Notes under the pieces: model-generated
Seen by the model: only the letters and a program-made list of their open reading frames with translations
The model's database searches: none
What the model was told of the DNA's origin: nothing
Part shown: in pieces, positions 42,503 through 50,531 of the stretch
How positions within the stretch are numbered: the stretch's first letter is position 1
Layout: every line of letters begins with the position of its first letter
Translations under genes and position numbers: made by a program
Source of the DNA: Streptomyces sp. NRRL F-5123
GTDB lineage: Bacteria; Actinomycetota; Actinomycetes; Streptomycetales; Streptomycetaceae
Length of the DNA stretch: 64,000 nt
Assembly (NCBI RefSeq): GCF_000721495.1
Contig: NZ_JOHY01000033.1
Span: forward strand, 12,112 to 76,111
Reading direction: 5' to 3'

Positions 42503-43383
42503 GCGCCCTGACCTCGCGGCCGAGCGCCGCCCCGGTGATCACCGCCACCGCGGCCGAGCGCCGCAAGCGCAAGGCCAAGATCGGCTGGAACGTCCTCGGC
42601 CTGCTGGTCTTCGTGGTGACCGTCTTCCCGGTCTACTGGATGGTCAACACGGCCTTCAAACCGGCCAAGGACGCCATCGACCCCAAGCCGCACTTCTTCC
42701 CGTTCCCGGTGTCGCTGGAGAACTTCCGCCGCGCGCTGAACATCAGCGACTTCTGGGGTCCGGTCGAGCGCAGCCTCGTCGTCAGCGCCTCCACCGTCGT
42801 GGTCGGCGCGGTCATCGGCCTGCTGGCGGCGCTCGCGATCTCCCGCTTCGCCTTCCGCGGCCGCAAGGCCGTCATCGTCGGCATCCTGACCGTCCAGATG
42901 GTGCCGCTCGTCGCGATGATCATCCCGGTCTTCCTGCTGCTCAACCAGATCCACCAGATCGACAAGCTCAGCGGCCTGGTGCTGACCTACCTGACCTTCA
43001 TCCTGCCCTTCACGGTCTGGACGCTGCGCGGCTTCATCGTCAACATCCCCAAGGAGCTCGAAGAGGCCGCGATGGTGGACGGGTGCAGCCGCACCGGCGC
43101 CTTCGTCCGCGTCGTCTTCCCGCTGCTGGCCCCGGGCCTGGTGGCCACCTCGATCTACGGCTTCATCCAGGCGTGGAACGAATTCCTCTACGCCCTGCTG
43201 GTGATGAGCCAGGAGCACGAGACGGCCACCGTCTGGCTCGGCACGTTCACCACCCAGCACGGCACCGAGTACGCTCCGATGATGGCCGGTTCCACCATGA
43301 TGGGCATCCCCGTGGTGATCCTCTTCCTGCTCGTGCAGCGCAAGATGGCCGCCGGCCTCACCGCCGGGGCGGTGAAGGGATGA
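42499..43383 (+). CDS. dasC: chitooligosaccharide ABC transporter permease DasC
   Basis: A 294-residue MalG-type permease with six membrane helices, starting at ATG 42499 inside the dasB stop. The opening MSALTSRPSAAPVITATAAERRKRKAK is a cytoplasmic tail; helix 1 is IGWNVLGLLVFVVTVFPVYWMVNTAFKP. The EAA motif is ELEEAAMVDGCSRTGAFVRVVFPLLAPG near 192-219. It pairs with DasB to form the membrane channel. Its last codons overlap dasD as ATGA, so dasB-C-D are translationally chained. Confidence 0.94.
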   Translation: MSALTSRPSAAPVITATAAERRKRKAKIGWNVLGLLVFVVTVFPVYWMVNTAFKPAKDAIDPKPHFFPFPVSLENFRRALNISDFWGPVERSLVVSASTVVVGAVIGLLAALAISRFAFRGRKAVIVGILTVQMVPLVAMIIPVFLLLNQIHQIDKLSGLVLTYLTFILPFTVWTLRGFIVNIPKELEEAAMVDGCSRTGAFVRVVFPLLAPGLVATSIYGFIQAWNEFLYALLVMSQEHETATVWLGTFTTQHGTEYAPMMAGSTMMGIPVVILFLLVQRKMAAGLTAGAVKG

Positions 43384-45014
43384 CCGCCGCCGTCACCGGC
43401 ACGGACACGCCCGCGCCGTCGCTCGTACGCGACGCGCTGACCGTCCTGCAGCCCGGCTTCGAGGGCACCGAGGCCCCCGAGTGGCTGCTGCGGCAGCTCG
43501 CCGAAGGGCTGGGTGCGGTCGCGCTGTTCGCCCGCAACATCGAGTCGCCCGCGCAGCTGGCCGCGCTCACCGCCCAGCTGCGCGCGGTGCGGCCGGACGT
43601 GCTCGTCGCGGCCGACGAGGAGGGCGGCGACGTCACACGGCTGGAGGCGCGCGGCGGCTCGTCCTTCCCGGGCAACCTCGCGCTCGGCGCCGTCGACGAC
43701 GTCAAGCTCACCCGCGCGGTCGCCGCCGAGCTGGGCCGCCGGCTCGCCGAGTGCGGGGTGAACCTCAACTGGGCGCCCTCCGCCGACGTCAACTCCGACC
43801 CGGACAACCCGGTCATCGGCGTGCGCTCCTTCGGCGCCGACCCCGACCTGGTCGCCCGCAACACCGCCGCCTACGTCGAGGGCCTGCAGTCCGCGGGTGT
43901 GGCCGCGTGCGTCAAGCACTTCCCCGGCCACGGCGACACCGCGACCGACTCGCACCACGACATGCCGCGGATCGACGTCGGCCTGGAGACCCTGCGCTCC
44001 CGTGAGCTGGTGCCCTTCCGCGCCGCGCTCGCCGCAGGCAGCAAGGTCGTGATGAGCGCGCACATCCTCGTACCCGCGCTCGACCCCGAGCTGCCCGCGA
44101 CCCTCAGCCCAGCCGCGCTCACCGGCCTGCTGCGCGCTCCCCGCGAGCGCGGCGGCCTCGGACACGAGGGCCTCATCGTCACCGACGGCATGGAGATGCA
44201 GGCCATCGCGGGGACGTACGGGATCGAGCGCGGCACCGTCCTGGCGCTGGTCGCCGGCGCCGACGCGATCTGCGTCGGCGGCGGCCTCGCCGACGAGGAG
44301 ACCGTGCTCGCCCTGCGCGACGCGATCGTGGCCGCCGTCGAGTCCGGCGAACTGCCCCGTGAGCGGCTCGCGGACGCGGCCGAGCGGGTCCGCGACCTCG
44401 CCGCGTGGGCGGCGGCGCAGCGGCCGGGCGCAGCGGAGGGGACCGCACCCGGCAGCACCGCGGCCGCCCCCGGCGAGGCATTCGGCACCGCCTCCGAGGT
44501 CGGCCTGGAGGCCGCCCGCCGCGCCCTGCGGATCACCCGCACGGACGCGTTCGCGCCGCTGGAGTCGGCCCCCTACGTGGCGGCCTTCACGCCGGTGGCC
44601 AACATCGCGGTCGGTGAGGACACCCCGTGGGGCGTCGCCGCCGAGCTCGAACGGCTGCTGCCGGGTACGGAGACGGGCACGTACCGCGCCGCGGAGGACT
44701 CTTCGGAGGATTCCGCGGGGGATTCCGCGGAGGGGGCCCCCGGGGCTCCCGAGGCCGGGGACGCCCCCGACGTGGCGGCGCAGGTGCTGGCGGCGGCGGG
44801 GGAGCGGCGGATCGTCGCCGTCGTCCGCGACGTGCACCGGCACGCGTGGATGTCCGAGGCGCTGGCCGGCCTCGTCGCGGCCCGCCCCGACACGGTGGTC
44901 GTCGAGATGGGCGTCCCCCAGGCCCCGCCCGCGGGAGCGCTCCATCTCGCGACCCACGGCGCCGCCCGCGTCTGCGGTGAGGCTGCCGCCGAGGCGATCG
45001 TCAGCGCCCGCTGA
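43380..45014 (+). CDS. dasD: GH3 family beta-N-acetylglucosaminidase DasD
   Basis: A 544-residue glycoside hydrolase family 3 protein without a signal peptide, so it probably acts in the cytoplasm on imported chitobiose. The His-Asp acid/base loop KHFPGHGDTATDSHHDMP is near 177-194, as in NagZ. The nucleophile Asp lies in GLIVTDGMEMQAIAGTYG near 262-279. A C-terminal domain (about 365-544) follows. Within it, EDSSEDSAGDSAEGAPGAPEAG near 440-465 is a low-complexity insertion built from GATTCCGCGG-type nucleotide repeats. From memory S. coelicolor DasD is encoded at this place. Confidence 0.92.
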   Translation: MTAAVTGTDTPAPSLVRDALTVLQPGFEGTEAPEWLLRQLAEGLGAVALFARNIESPAQLAALTAQLRAVRPDVLVAADEEGGDVTRLEARGGSSFPGNLALGAVDDVKLTRAVAAELGRRLAECGVNLNWAPSADVNSDPDNPVIGVRSFGADPDLVARNTAAYVEGLQSAGVAACVKHFPGHGDTATDSHHDMPRIDVGLETLRSRELVPFRAALAAGSKVVMSAHILVPALDPELPATLSPAALTGLLRAPRERGGLGHEGLIVTDGMEMQAIAGTYGIERGTVLALVAGADAICVGGGLADEETVLALRDAIVAAVESGELPRERLADAAERVRDLAAWAAAQRPGAAEGTAPGSTAAAPGEAFGTASEVGLEAARRALRITRTDAFAPLESAPYVAAFTPVANIAVGEDTPWGVAAELERLLPGTETGTYRAAEDSSEDSAGDSAEGAPGAPEAGDAPDVAAQVLAAAGERRIVAVVRDVHRHAWMSEALAGLVAARPDTVVVEMGVPQAPPAGALHLATHGAARVCGEAAAEAIVSAR

Positions 45015-45019
45015 GCCCT

Positions 45020-45080
45020 CCGGGGGAGCCCCGCCCTCTCCGGGGGAGCCTCGCCCTCTCCGGGGGAGCCTCCCCCTCTC
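45020..45080. repeat. 20-bp tandem repeat, three copies
   Basis: CGGGGGAGCC recurs at 45021, 45041 and 45061, joined by NCGCCCTCTC spacers, giving a strict 20-bp period directly after dasD. Confidence 0.85.
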
Positions 45081-45139
45081 CCCGCCCCGGACGCCGGGCC
45101 CGGCCGTAACCCCTGAGCCGGGCCCGGCGCCCGGCATGC

Positions 45140-45377
45140 CGCCCTGCCGGGCGAGCGCTTCCGCCTGCGGCTGGGCGTGCCGCGCCGGGCAACACCAGGG
45201 GCGCGTGGGGGTACCTCCCAGGCGCGGCTCTGGGGGAGAACTGCGCGCTCAGCCCTCCACCGGCCGGTGGTCCTGGGGGCACCCCCAGGCGGAGCTCTGG
45301 GGGAAGACCGTACTGCCCCACCGGCCGGTGACGACGTGCAGCGTCGTCGTGGCTGGTCGCGCAGTTTCCCGCGCCCC
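45140..45377. repeat. mosaic intergenic repeats between dasD and nagB
   Basis: Contains CCCAGGCGCGGCTCTGGGGGAG and CCCCCAGGCGGAGCTCTGGGG palindromes, GAACTGCGCGCTCAGCCC (also at 32326 and, similar, at 18739), CCACCGGCCGGTGG twice, and GCGCAGTTTCCCGCGCCCC, the reverse complement of the core repeat. No gene is present in the whole 45015-45550 gap. Confidence 0.6.
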
Positions 45378-45490
45378 TGAAACGCTCACCGCCCTGAGCA
45401 GCGGAAACGCTCGCCGCTCCGTGGAGCGGAAACGCTCGCCGCTCCGTGGAGCGGAAACGCTCTCACCGCCCTGCGCAGCGGAAACGCTCG
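45378..45490. repeat. 25-bp tandem repeat array with GAAACGCTC core
   Basis: Five GAAACGCTC cores at 45378, 45403, 45428, 45453 and 45480 give 25-bp spacing (27 for the last). The middle units read GGAAACGCTCGCCGCTCC then GTGGAGC, the part after the core being a small palindrome. Confidence 0.85.
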
Positions 45491-45550
45491 TGGCGCAGCC
45501 GCACCCCCCGTTGGCACGGGGGCCCGACGCAGTAGGGGAGGGGCGGGGGC

Positions 45551-46336
45551 CTACAGGCCCTGCCAGTGCGGCTTCGCCGCGAAGGTGGCCCGGAAGTACG
45601 GCGCAAGCTTGAGCTTCGAGGCCGCGGCCTCGTCGACGACCACCGTGGCGTGCGGGTGGAGCTGGAGCGCCGACGCGGGCACCACCGCGGCGACAGGGCC
45701 CTCCACGCTCTGCGCCACCGCTTCCGCCTTGCCCTCGCCGGTGGCGAGAAGCACGAGGTGGCGGGCCTCCAGTATCGTGCCGATGCCCTGCGTGATGACG
45801 TGGTGCGGGACCTGCTCGATGTCGCCGTCGAAGAAGCGCGCGTTGTCGACCCGGGTCTGCTCGGTGAGCGTCTTGATACGGGTGCGGGAGGCCAGCGACG
45901 AGCACGGCTCGTTGAAGCCGATGTGCCCGTCCGTGCCGATCCCCAGCAGCTGGAGGTCGACCCCGCCCGCGGCGGCGAGAGCCGCGTCGTACGCCTCGCA
46001 CGCGCCCTGCACGTCCTCCGCGCTGCCGTCCGGGCCCATGAAGGACTCCGGGGACAGCCCGAGCGGCTCCACGACCTCGCGGAGCACCACGGAGCGGTAC
46101 GACTCGGGGTGGCCGGCGGGCAGGCCCACGTACTCGTCCAGCTGGCAGACCCGGGCGCGGGAGACGTCCACCGCGCCGCCGCGGACCTTCGCCGCGAGCG
46201 CCTGGTAGACGGGCAGCGGGGTGGAGCCGGTGGCGACCCCGAGCAGCGCGTCGGGCTTGCGGCGGATGAGCGCGGCCATGGTCTCCGCGATCACTTCGCC
46301 GCCTGCCGCGGCGTCCGGGACGATGACAACTTCCAC
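45551..46336 (-). CDS. nagB: glucosamine-6-phosphate deaminase
   Basis: A 261-residue NagB that converts glucosamine-6-phosphate to fructose-6-phosphate and ammonia, the last step of aminosugar use and the one consuming the DasR effector. Starts with GTG at 46336. Motifs: GVATGSTPLPVYQAL near 33-47, VCQLDEYVGLP near 63-73 (catalytic Asp), LGIGTDGHIGFNEPCSSLASRT near 131-152 with the catalytic His, and LLATGEGKAEAV. A dre match lies 30 bases upstream of the start. Confidence 0.95.
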   Translation of the reverse strand: MEVVIVPDAAAGGEVIAETMAALIRRKPDALLGVATGSTPLPVYQALAAKVRGGAVDVSRARVCQLDEYVGLPAGHPESYRSVVLREVVEPLGLSPESFMGPDGSAEDVQGACEAYDAALAAAGGVDLQLLGIGTDGHIGFNEPCSSLASRTRIKTLTEQTRVDNARFFDGDIEQVPHHVITQGIGTILEARHLVLLATGEGKAEAVAQSVEGPVAAVVPASALQLHPHATVVVDEAAASKLKLAPYFRATFAAKPHWQGL

Positions 46337-46365
46337 GCTGGGCCTGCCGTTTCTGGAGCGGTGAG

Positions 46366-46381
46366 TGTGGTATAGACCAAT
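46366..46381. promoter_or_regulatory. dre site between nagB and the SIS gene
   Basis: TGTGGTATAGACCAAT matches 12 of 16 positions of the dre consensus, keeping the TGGT and AGACCA cores. It is 30 bases before nagB and about 190 before the divergent SIS-domain gene. DasR control of nagB is known in S. coelicolor. Confidence 0.8.
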
Positions 46382-46573
46382 CTATCAGGTGTCCCCCCGC
46401 AGGCCGAGGGGCACCCGTGCCCGCATTCGTGCCCGCGTCCGTACCCCGCTCGTACCCCGCATCCCGCTCGCACCCCGGCTCGTACCCCGCGGAGCGGCCC
46501 GCTCCGCGCGCGGGCCGCCGCCTCCTGTGGTCGACTGTTGGAGTGCTCCCCGGCGGGATGGAGGCGGGTGGAC

Positions 46574-47659
46574 ATGACGGACGGCACGGCGCCCCCGGGC
46601 CCGGCCCGCGGTGCGGACCGGGCCGGCGCGATCATGGCGGCGGAGATGGCCGAGCAGCCCGCGGTGCTGCGGCGCATCGTCGAGCGCGCGGTCCCGGAGA
46701 TCACCGCGACCGCCCGCGCCGTCGCGGCCCGCCGCCCCCGCTTCGTGCTGCTCAGCGCGCGCGGCACCTCCGACCACGCGGCCCTCTACGCGAAGTACCT
46801 CATCGAGGTGGAGCTCGGTCTGCCGTGCGGCCTCGCCTCGATGTCCACGATCACCGCGTACGGGGCCCGGCCGCAGCTCGCGGACGTGCTCGTGGTGGCC
46901 GTCAGCCAGTCGGGCGGGTCGCCCGACCTGACCGCCACCACGCAGGCCGCCCGGGAGGCCGGGGCGATCACCCTGGCCCTCACCAACAACCCCGACTCGC
47001 CGCTCGCCGAGGTCGCCGAATTCCACATCGACATCCTCGCGGGCCCGGAGCGGGCCCTCCCGGCGACGAAGACGTACACGGCGGAGCTGCTGGCCCTCTA
47101 CTTCTTCGTCACGGCCCTGGGCGGACAGGACGGCCTCCCCGCCGCGCGGGCCCTCCCGGAGCTCGCCGAGCGCGTCCTCGCCCGCGGCGAGGAGGTACGC
47201 GACCTCGCGGGCCGCTACCGCTTCGCCGAGCGCATGGTCATCACCAGCCGCGGCTACGGCTACCCCACGGCCAAGGAAGCCGCCCTCAAGCTCATGGAGA
47301 CCAGCTACGTGCCCGCCCTCTCCTACTCCGGGGCGGACCTGCTGCACGGGCCGCTGGCCATGGTCGACAACATCTCGCCGGTCATCGCGATCGTGACCGA
47401 GGGCCGCGGCGGTCAGGCCCTCCAGCCCGTCCTGGACCGCCTGCGCAGCAGGGGGGCCGACCTCGTCGTGGTCGGCCCCGAATCCGCGACCCGCTCGGCG
47501 TCCGGCGGCTTCGCCCTCCCCACCCAGCACCTCCAGGAGGCGCTGCAGCCCGTCCTCGAAATCCTCCCCCTCCAGCGCCTCGCCTACGAAATCGCGATCG
47601 CTCGCGGCCAGAACCCCGACTCGCCGCGAGCGATCGCAAAAATAACGGAGACCCGCTGA
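46574..47659 (+). CDS. SIS-domain sugar isomerase/deaminase-like protein
   Basis: A 361-residue protein with two SIS domains, equal to the isomerase half of GlmS without the glutaminase domain. ATG 46574 is preferred (GGTGG 4 bases before it); a GTG at 46538 would add 12 residues. SIS 1: VLLSARGTSDHAALYAKYLIE near 57-77 and VAVSQSGGSPDLT near 113-125. SIS 2: VITSRGYGYPTAKEAALKLMETSY near 221-244 and GPLAMVDN. Lacking an ammonia-generating domain, it may act as an AgaS/GlmS-like deaminase or phosphosugar isomerase. Divergent from nagB with a dre site between, so it probably belongs to the aminosugar regulon. Confidence 0.85.
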   Translation: MTDGTAPPGPARGADRAGAIMAAEMAEQPAVLRRIVERAVPEITATARAVAARRPRFVLLSARGTSDHAALYAKYLIEVELGLPCGLASMSTITAYGARPQLADVLVVAVSQSGGSPDLTATTQAAREAGAITLALTNNPDSPLAEVAEFHIDILAGPERALPATKTYTAELLALYFFVTALGGQDGLPAARALPELAERVLARGEEVRDLAGRYRFAERMVITSRGYGYPTAKEAALKLMETSYVPALSYSGADLLHGPLAMVDNISPVIAIVTEGRGGQALQPVLDRLRSRGADLVVVGPESATRSASGGFALPTQHLQEALQPVLEILPLQRLAYEIAIARGQNPDSPRAIAKITETR

Positions 47660-48224
47660 CCCCCCCCGTACGACCTCGCGCCTGCGCCGCGGGGCACCCG
47701 TTCGGGGCCACGTCTGCGCCGCGGGGCCAAGCATTTTCAGCCTGCGGCTGGGCTGCGGGGTGGGCGTTTTCAGGGGCGCGGGGAACTGCGCTCCTCCAGA
47801 GCTTCGCCGGGGAGGTACCTCCACGCGCCCCTGGTGTACCCGGCGCGGCAGGCGCAGCCCCAAAGTGCCCGGCGCAGCAGCCGTACCCCCGGAGTGCGCG
47901 GCGGGGCAGGCGCAGCCGGAGAACGCTTGCCCTGTGCAGCAGGAGTGCCCGCGCCGCGAGGGGCCGAGGGCCGGGTTGCCCGGCGCGGCAGGCGCGGCAG
48001 CGGCAACAAGGCAGACAACTTCGGGCCGCGGTGCAGAGAGGACCCTCAGCCTCATCGCACCGCAGCCCGGAGCTTGCGCCGGCAGCCGTGGCAGGCGGGG
48101 TGTGCGGTCCCCGCGGACCCGTTAGGCGCCGACAGCGAGGCGGTGGCGTAGTCAGGGCAGAGAACGCCCCGCCTCGTTCCGCGCTCCTGTGCGGGGAGCC
48201 CGGACGTCGTGTTCTGGCGACCAT
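47660..48224. repeat. repeat-rich intergenic region
   Basis: No supportable gene. It holds CGCCGCGGGG repeats (47690-47770), GGGCGTTTTCAGGGGCGCGG leading into GCGCGGGGAACTGCGC at 47773 and the AGCTTCGCCGGGG palindrome block, then diverged CCCGGCGCGGCAGGCGCAGC units at about 47838, 47868, 47907 and 47979. The units resemble the 26-bp array at 30.1 kb (CCCGGCGCGGCAGCG). Confidence 0.6.
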
Positions 48225-48240
48225 TGTGGACTAGACCAAT
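48225..48240 (+). promoter_or_regulatory. dre-like site upstream of the PdtaS-type kinase gene
   Basis: TGTGGACTAGACCAAT keeps 12 of 16 dre consensus positions including CTAGACCA, and is part of a palindrome ATTG-N11-CAAT. It lies 108 bases before the kinase start. It resembles the nagB dre in both flanks. Confidence 0.55.
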
Positions 48241-48347
48241 GGGCCCTGTAAACGGGTCGGCACCGATTTCGTGCCGCGCCTGAACAAAGTGTGCCCGCAA
48301 AACCCGCCGGGCGCACCCCCCTGGGGCCTGCGGGTACGCTCGCAGTC

Positions 48348-49808
48348 GTGCCCTCCATGAACGATCTCGTACGCGAGCACACCGCACTGGACGCCTCCGA
48401 CCTGGAATGGCTGCACCTGCTGGTGTCCGAATGGCAGTTGCTGTCCGACCTGTCCTTCGCGGACCTCGTGCTGTGGGTGCCCACCCGGGACGGCACGCGG
48501 TACGTCTCGGTCGCGCAGATGCGGCCCAACACCGGCCCGACGTCGTACCAGGACGACATGGTCGGCCACCTCGTGCCGCGCGGGCGCCGCCCGCTGCTGG
48601 ACGCCGCCCTGGACGAGGGGCGGATCGTCCGCGAGGGCGACCCGGAGTGGCGCGAGGAGGTCCCGGTACGGGTCGAGTCCATCCCCGTGCGGCGCGACGG
48701 CCGGGTGCTGGGCGTGATCGCCCGCAACACCAACCTGCTGACGGTCCGCACCCCGAGCCGGCTGGAGCTCACCTATCTGCAGAGCGCCAGCGACCTCGCG
48801 CAGATGATCGCGGCCGGCTCCTTCCCCTTCCCCGCCGAGCAGGTCGACATGGACGCCTCGCCGCGGGCCGGCGACGGGCTCATCCGGCTGGACGCCGACG
48901 GCACGGTGCAGTACGCGAGCCCCAACGCGCTGTCCGCCTACCACCGGCTCGGGCTGGCCGCCGACCTGGTCGGCCACCACCTGGGCAAGACCACCGCCGA
49001 GCTGGCCCCGCAGTCGGGCGGGCCGGTGGACGAGGCGCTCGTCACGATGGCCAGCGGCTGGGCGCCCCGGGAGTTCGAGGTCGAGGGCGGTGACGGCGTG
49101 ATCCAGTTGCGTGCGATCCCGCTCAAGCCCAAGGGCGTACGCACCGGTTCGCTGGTGCTGCTCCGCGACGTCACCGAACTGCGACGGCGCGAGCGCGAGT
49201 TGATGACCAAGGACGCGACCATCCGGGAGATCCACCACCGGGTGAAGAACAACCTCCAGACGGTGGCCGCGCTGCTGCGGCTGCAGGCCCGCCGGATGGA
49301 TTCGGCGAGCGCCCGCTCGGCGCTGGAGGAGGCGGTGCGCCGGGTCGGCTCGATCGCCATCGTGCACGAGACGCTGTCCCAGACCCTGGACGAGCGCGTG
49401 GAGTTCGACGAGATCGCCGACCGGGTGCTGGCGATGGTCGCCGAGATCTCCCCGGGCCGGGTGACCGCCCGCCGCTCCGGCCGCTTCGGTGTGCTGACCG
49501 CGCGGACGGCCACCCCCCTGTCGATGGTGCTCACCGAGCTGCTGCAGAACGCCCTCGAACACGGCTTCGGGCCGGGCGAGTCGGGCGCGGTCGACATCAC
49601 CGCGACCCGCGGCCGGGAGCTCATCACCATCACCGTCCAGGACGACGGCCGCGGCCTGCCGGCCGGCTTCGACGCGCAGCAGACCGGCAACCTGGGCCTG
49701 CAGATCGTCCGTACGCTCGTGGTCGGCGAGCTGGGCGGCACCTTCGACATGGTGCCCGCACCCGACCGCGGCACCCGGGTCATCCTCGAACTCCCGCTCG
49801 CCGGCTGA
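48348..49808 (+). CDS. pdtaS: PdtaS-type sensor histidine kinase (HisKA_2/HWE-like)
   Basis: A 486-residue cytoplasmic histidine kinase from the GTG at 48348 (VPSMNDLV). An N-terminal GAF domain (about 1-150, DLEWLHLLVSEWQLLSDLSFADLVLWVP) is followed by a PAS domain (about 180-280, GLIRLDADGTVQYASPNALSAYHRLG). The HisKA_2 phosphoacceptor is REIHHRVKNNLQTVAALLRLQARRM with His near 296, then a HATPase_c domain (LTELLQNALEHGFG, DDGRGLPAGFD, NLGLQIVRTLV). In M. tuberculosis PdtaS signals to the RNA-binding PdtaR; that partner is not in this window. A dre-like operator upstream suggests possible DasR control. Confidence 0.9.
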   Translation: MPSMNDLVREHTALDASDLEWLHLLVSEWQLLSDLSFADLVLWVPTRDGTRYVSVAQMRPNTGPTSYQDDMVGHLVPRGRRPLLDAALDEGRIVREGDPEWREEVPVRVESIPVRRDGRVLGVIARNTNLLTVRTPSRLELTYLQSASDLAQMIAAGSFPFPAEQVDMDASPRAGDGLIRLDADGTVQYASPNALSAYHRLGLAADLVGHHLGKTTAELAPQSGGPVDEALVTMASGWAPREFEVEGGDGVIQLRAIPLKPKGVRTGSLVLLRDVTELRRRERELMTKDATIREIHHRVKNNLQTVAALLRLQARRMDSASARSALEEAVRRVGSIAIVHETLSQTLDERVEFDEIADRVLAMVAEISPGRVTARRSGRFGVLTARTATPLSMVLTELLQNALEHGFGPGESGAVDITATRGRELITITVQDDGRGLPAGFDAQQTGNLGLQIVRTLVVGELGGTFDMVPAPDRGTRVILELPLAG

Positions 49809-49850
49809 CCGTTCACCCTTTCCGGTCATCTTTCCGGTGACCCGGACACG

Positions 49851-49890
49851 CGGAAGCCCCCCGTACCGCCATTGGTACGGGGGGCTTCCG
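49851..49890. terminator. bidirectional hairpin terminator
   Basis: CGGAAGCCCCCCGTACC at 49851-49867 pairs perfectly over 17 bases with 49874-49890 (loop GCCATT). It separates the convergent kinase and wblE genes. Confidence 0.9.
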
Positions 49891-49953
49891 GATGCTGCGT
49901 GCTGCGCGGGTGACAGGTGCTGCGCGCTGCGGCTCGGTCGGAAGGCGTGCGTG

Positions 49954-50211
49954 TCAGGCGCTGGCGTTGCGGGCCCGGTTGCGGGCGGCGCGGCGCTTCA
50001 TCGCGCGACGCTCGTCCTCGCTGAGGCCACCCCAGACACCGGCGTCCTGACCGCTTTCGAGCGCCCACTGCAGGCACTGCTCCATGACGGGGCAGCGGCG
50101 GCAGACGGCCTTGGCTTCCTCGATCTGCAGCAGCGCAGGACCGGTGTTGCCGATAGGGAAGAAGAGCTCAGGGTCTTCCTCGCGGCAAACGGCGCGGTGA
50201 CGCCAGTCCAT
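49954..50211 (-). CDS. wblE: WhiB-like iron-sulfur transcription factor WblE
   Basis: An 85-residue Wbl protein, starting MDWRHRAVCREEDPELFFP at ATG 50211; upstream in-frame ATG codons to 50280 are part of the regulatory region. Four cluster cysteines: Cys9, Cys37, Cys40, Cys46. The G(V/I)WGG turn is at 58-62, and a basic DNA-binding tail KRRAARNRARNASA ends the protein. This is the WhiB1 group, in which the 4Fe-4S cluster responds to nitric oxide in mycobacteria and the protein binds sigma region 4. The WblE assignment rests on sequence memory and the neighbours. Confidence 0.95.
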   Translation of the reverse strand: MDWRHRAVCREEDPELFFPIGNTGPALLQIEEAKAVCRRCPVMEQCLQWALESGQDAGVWGGLSEDERRAMKRRAARNRARNASA

Positions 50212-50233
50212 GGCTGCTCCAACTCCTCGTGTG

Positions 50234-50268
50234 ACAAGCTCGTTGCTTGTGAATGTGAACGCTTTCAC
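50234..50268. promoter_or_regulatory. composite GTGAA/TTCAC element upstream of wblE
   Basis: GTGAACGCTTTCAC at 50255-50268, next to GCTTGTGAAT at 50245-50254, is the counterpart of the CBS-gene element at 21196. ACAAGC-TCGTT-GCTTGT at 50234-50250 adds another inverted repeat. It is 25-55 bases from the start codon, suitable for repression or 5' leader control. Confidence 0.5.
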
Positions 50269-50491
50269 GAATCCCTTCACAGGGAACGGGACGCCACCCA
50301 GTCTTCACTGGTGCAGTCCCGCTGGTGTGAGGTCTCAGATTCGGGCTCTCAAGGGGGCCGGTTTGTCGGCCGTCCCGATCGCCATGTAGAGACTCGCAAA
50401 CCTCGGCTGGAGATACAACCCCTTCAGGGAAGTTTTTTTTGATTCCTCGGTGTCGCGTCGATCACAGCCGTACTTCCATGGGGTGCGGGGC

Positions 50492-50524
50492 AGCCTAAAC
50501 GTTCGAGTAAAAGGACTTTAGGCT
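50492..50524 (-). terminator. inverted repeat after the diacylglycerol kinase gene
   Basis: AGCCTAAA at 50492-50499 and TTTAGGCT at 50517-50524 form an 8-bp stem, 8 bases past the kinase-like gene's stop. It is unusually AT-rich for this genome. It could be a terminator or an operator in the wblE upstream region. Confidence 0.4.
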
Positions 50525-50531
50525 CTTCGAC

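Noticed and set aside
50410..50440. Rho-independent terminator at the run of eight T residues
   Set aside because: The preceding hairpin (CCCTTCAGGG) has only a 3-4 bp stem and no plus-strand gene lies upstream that would need it.
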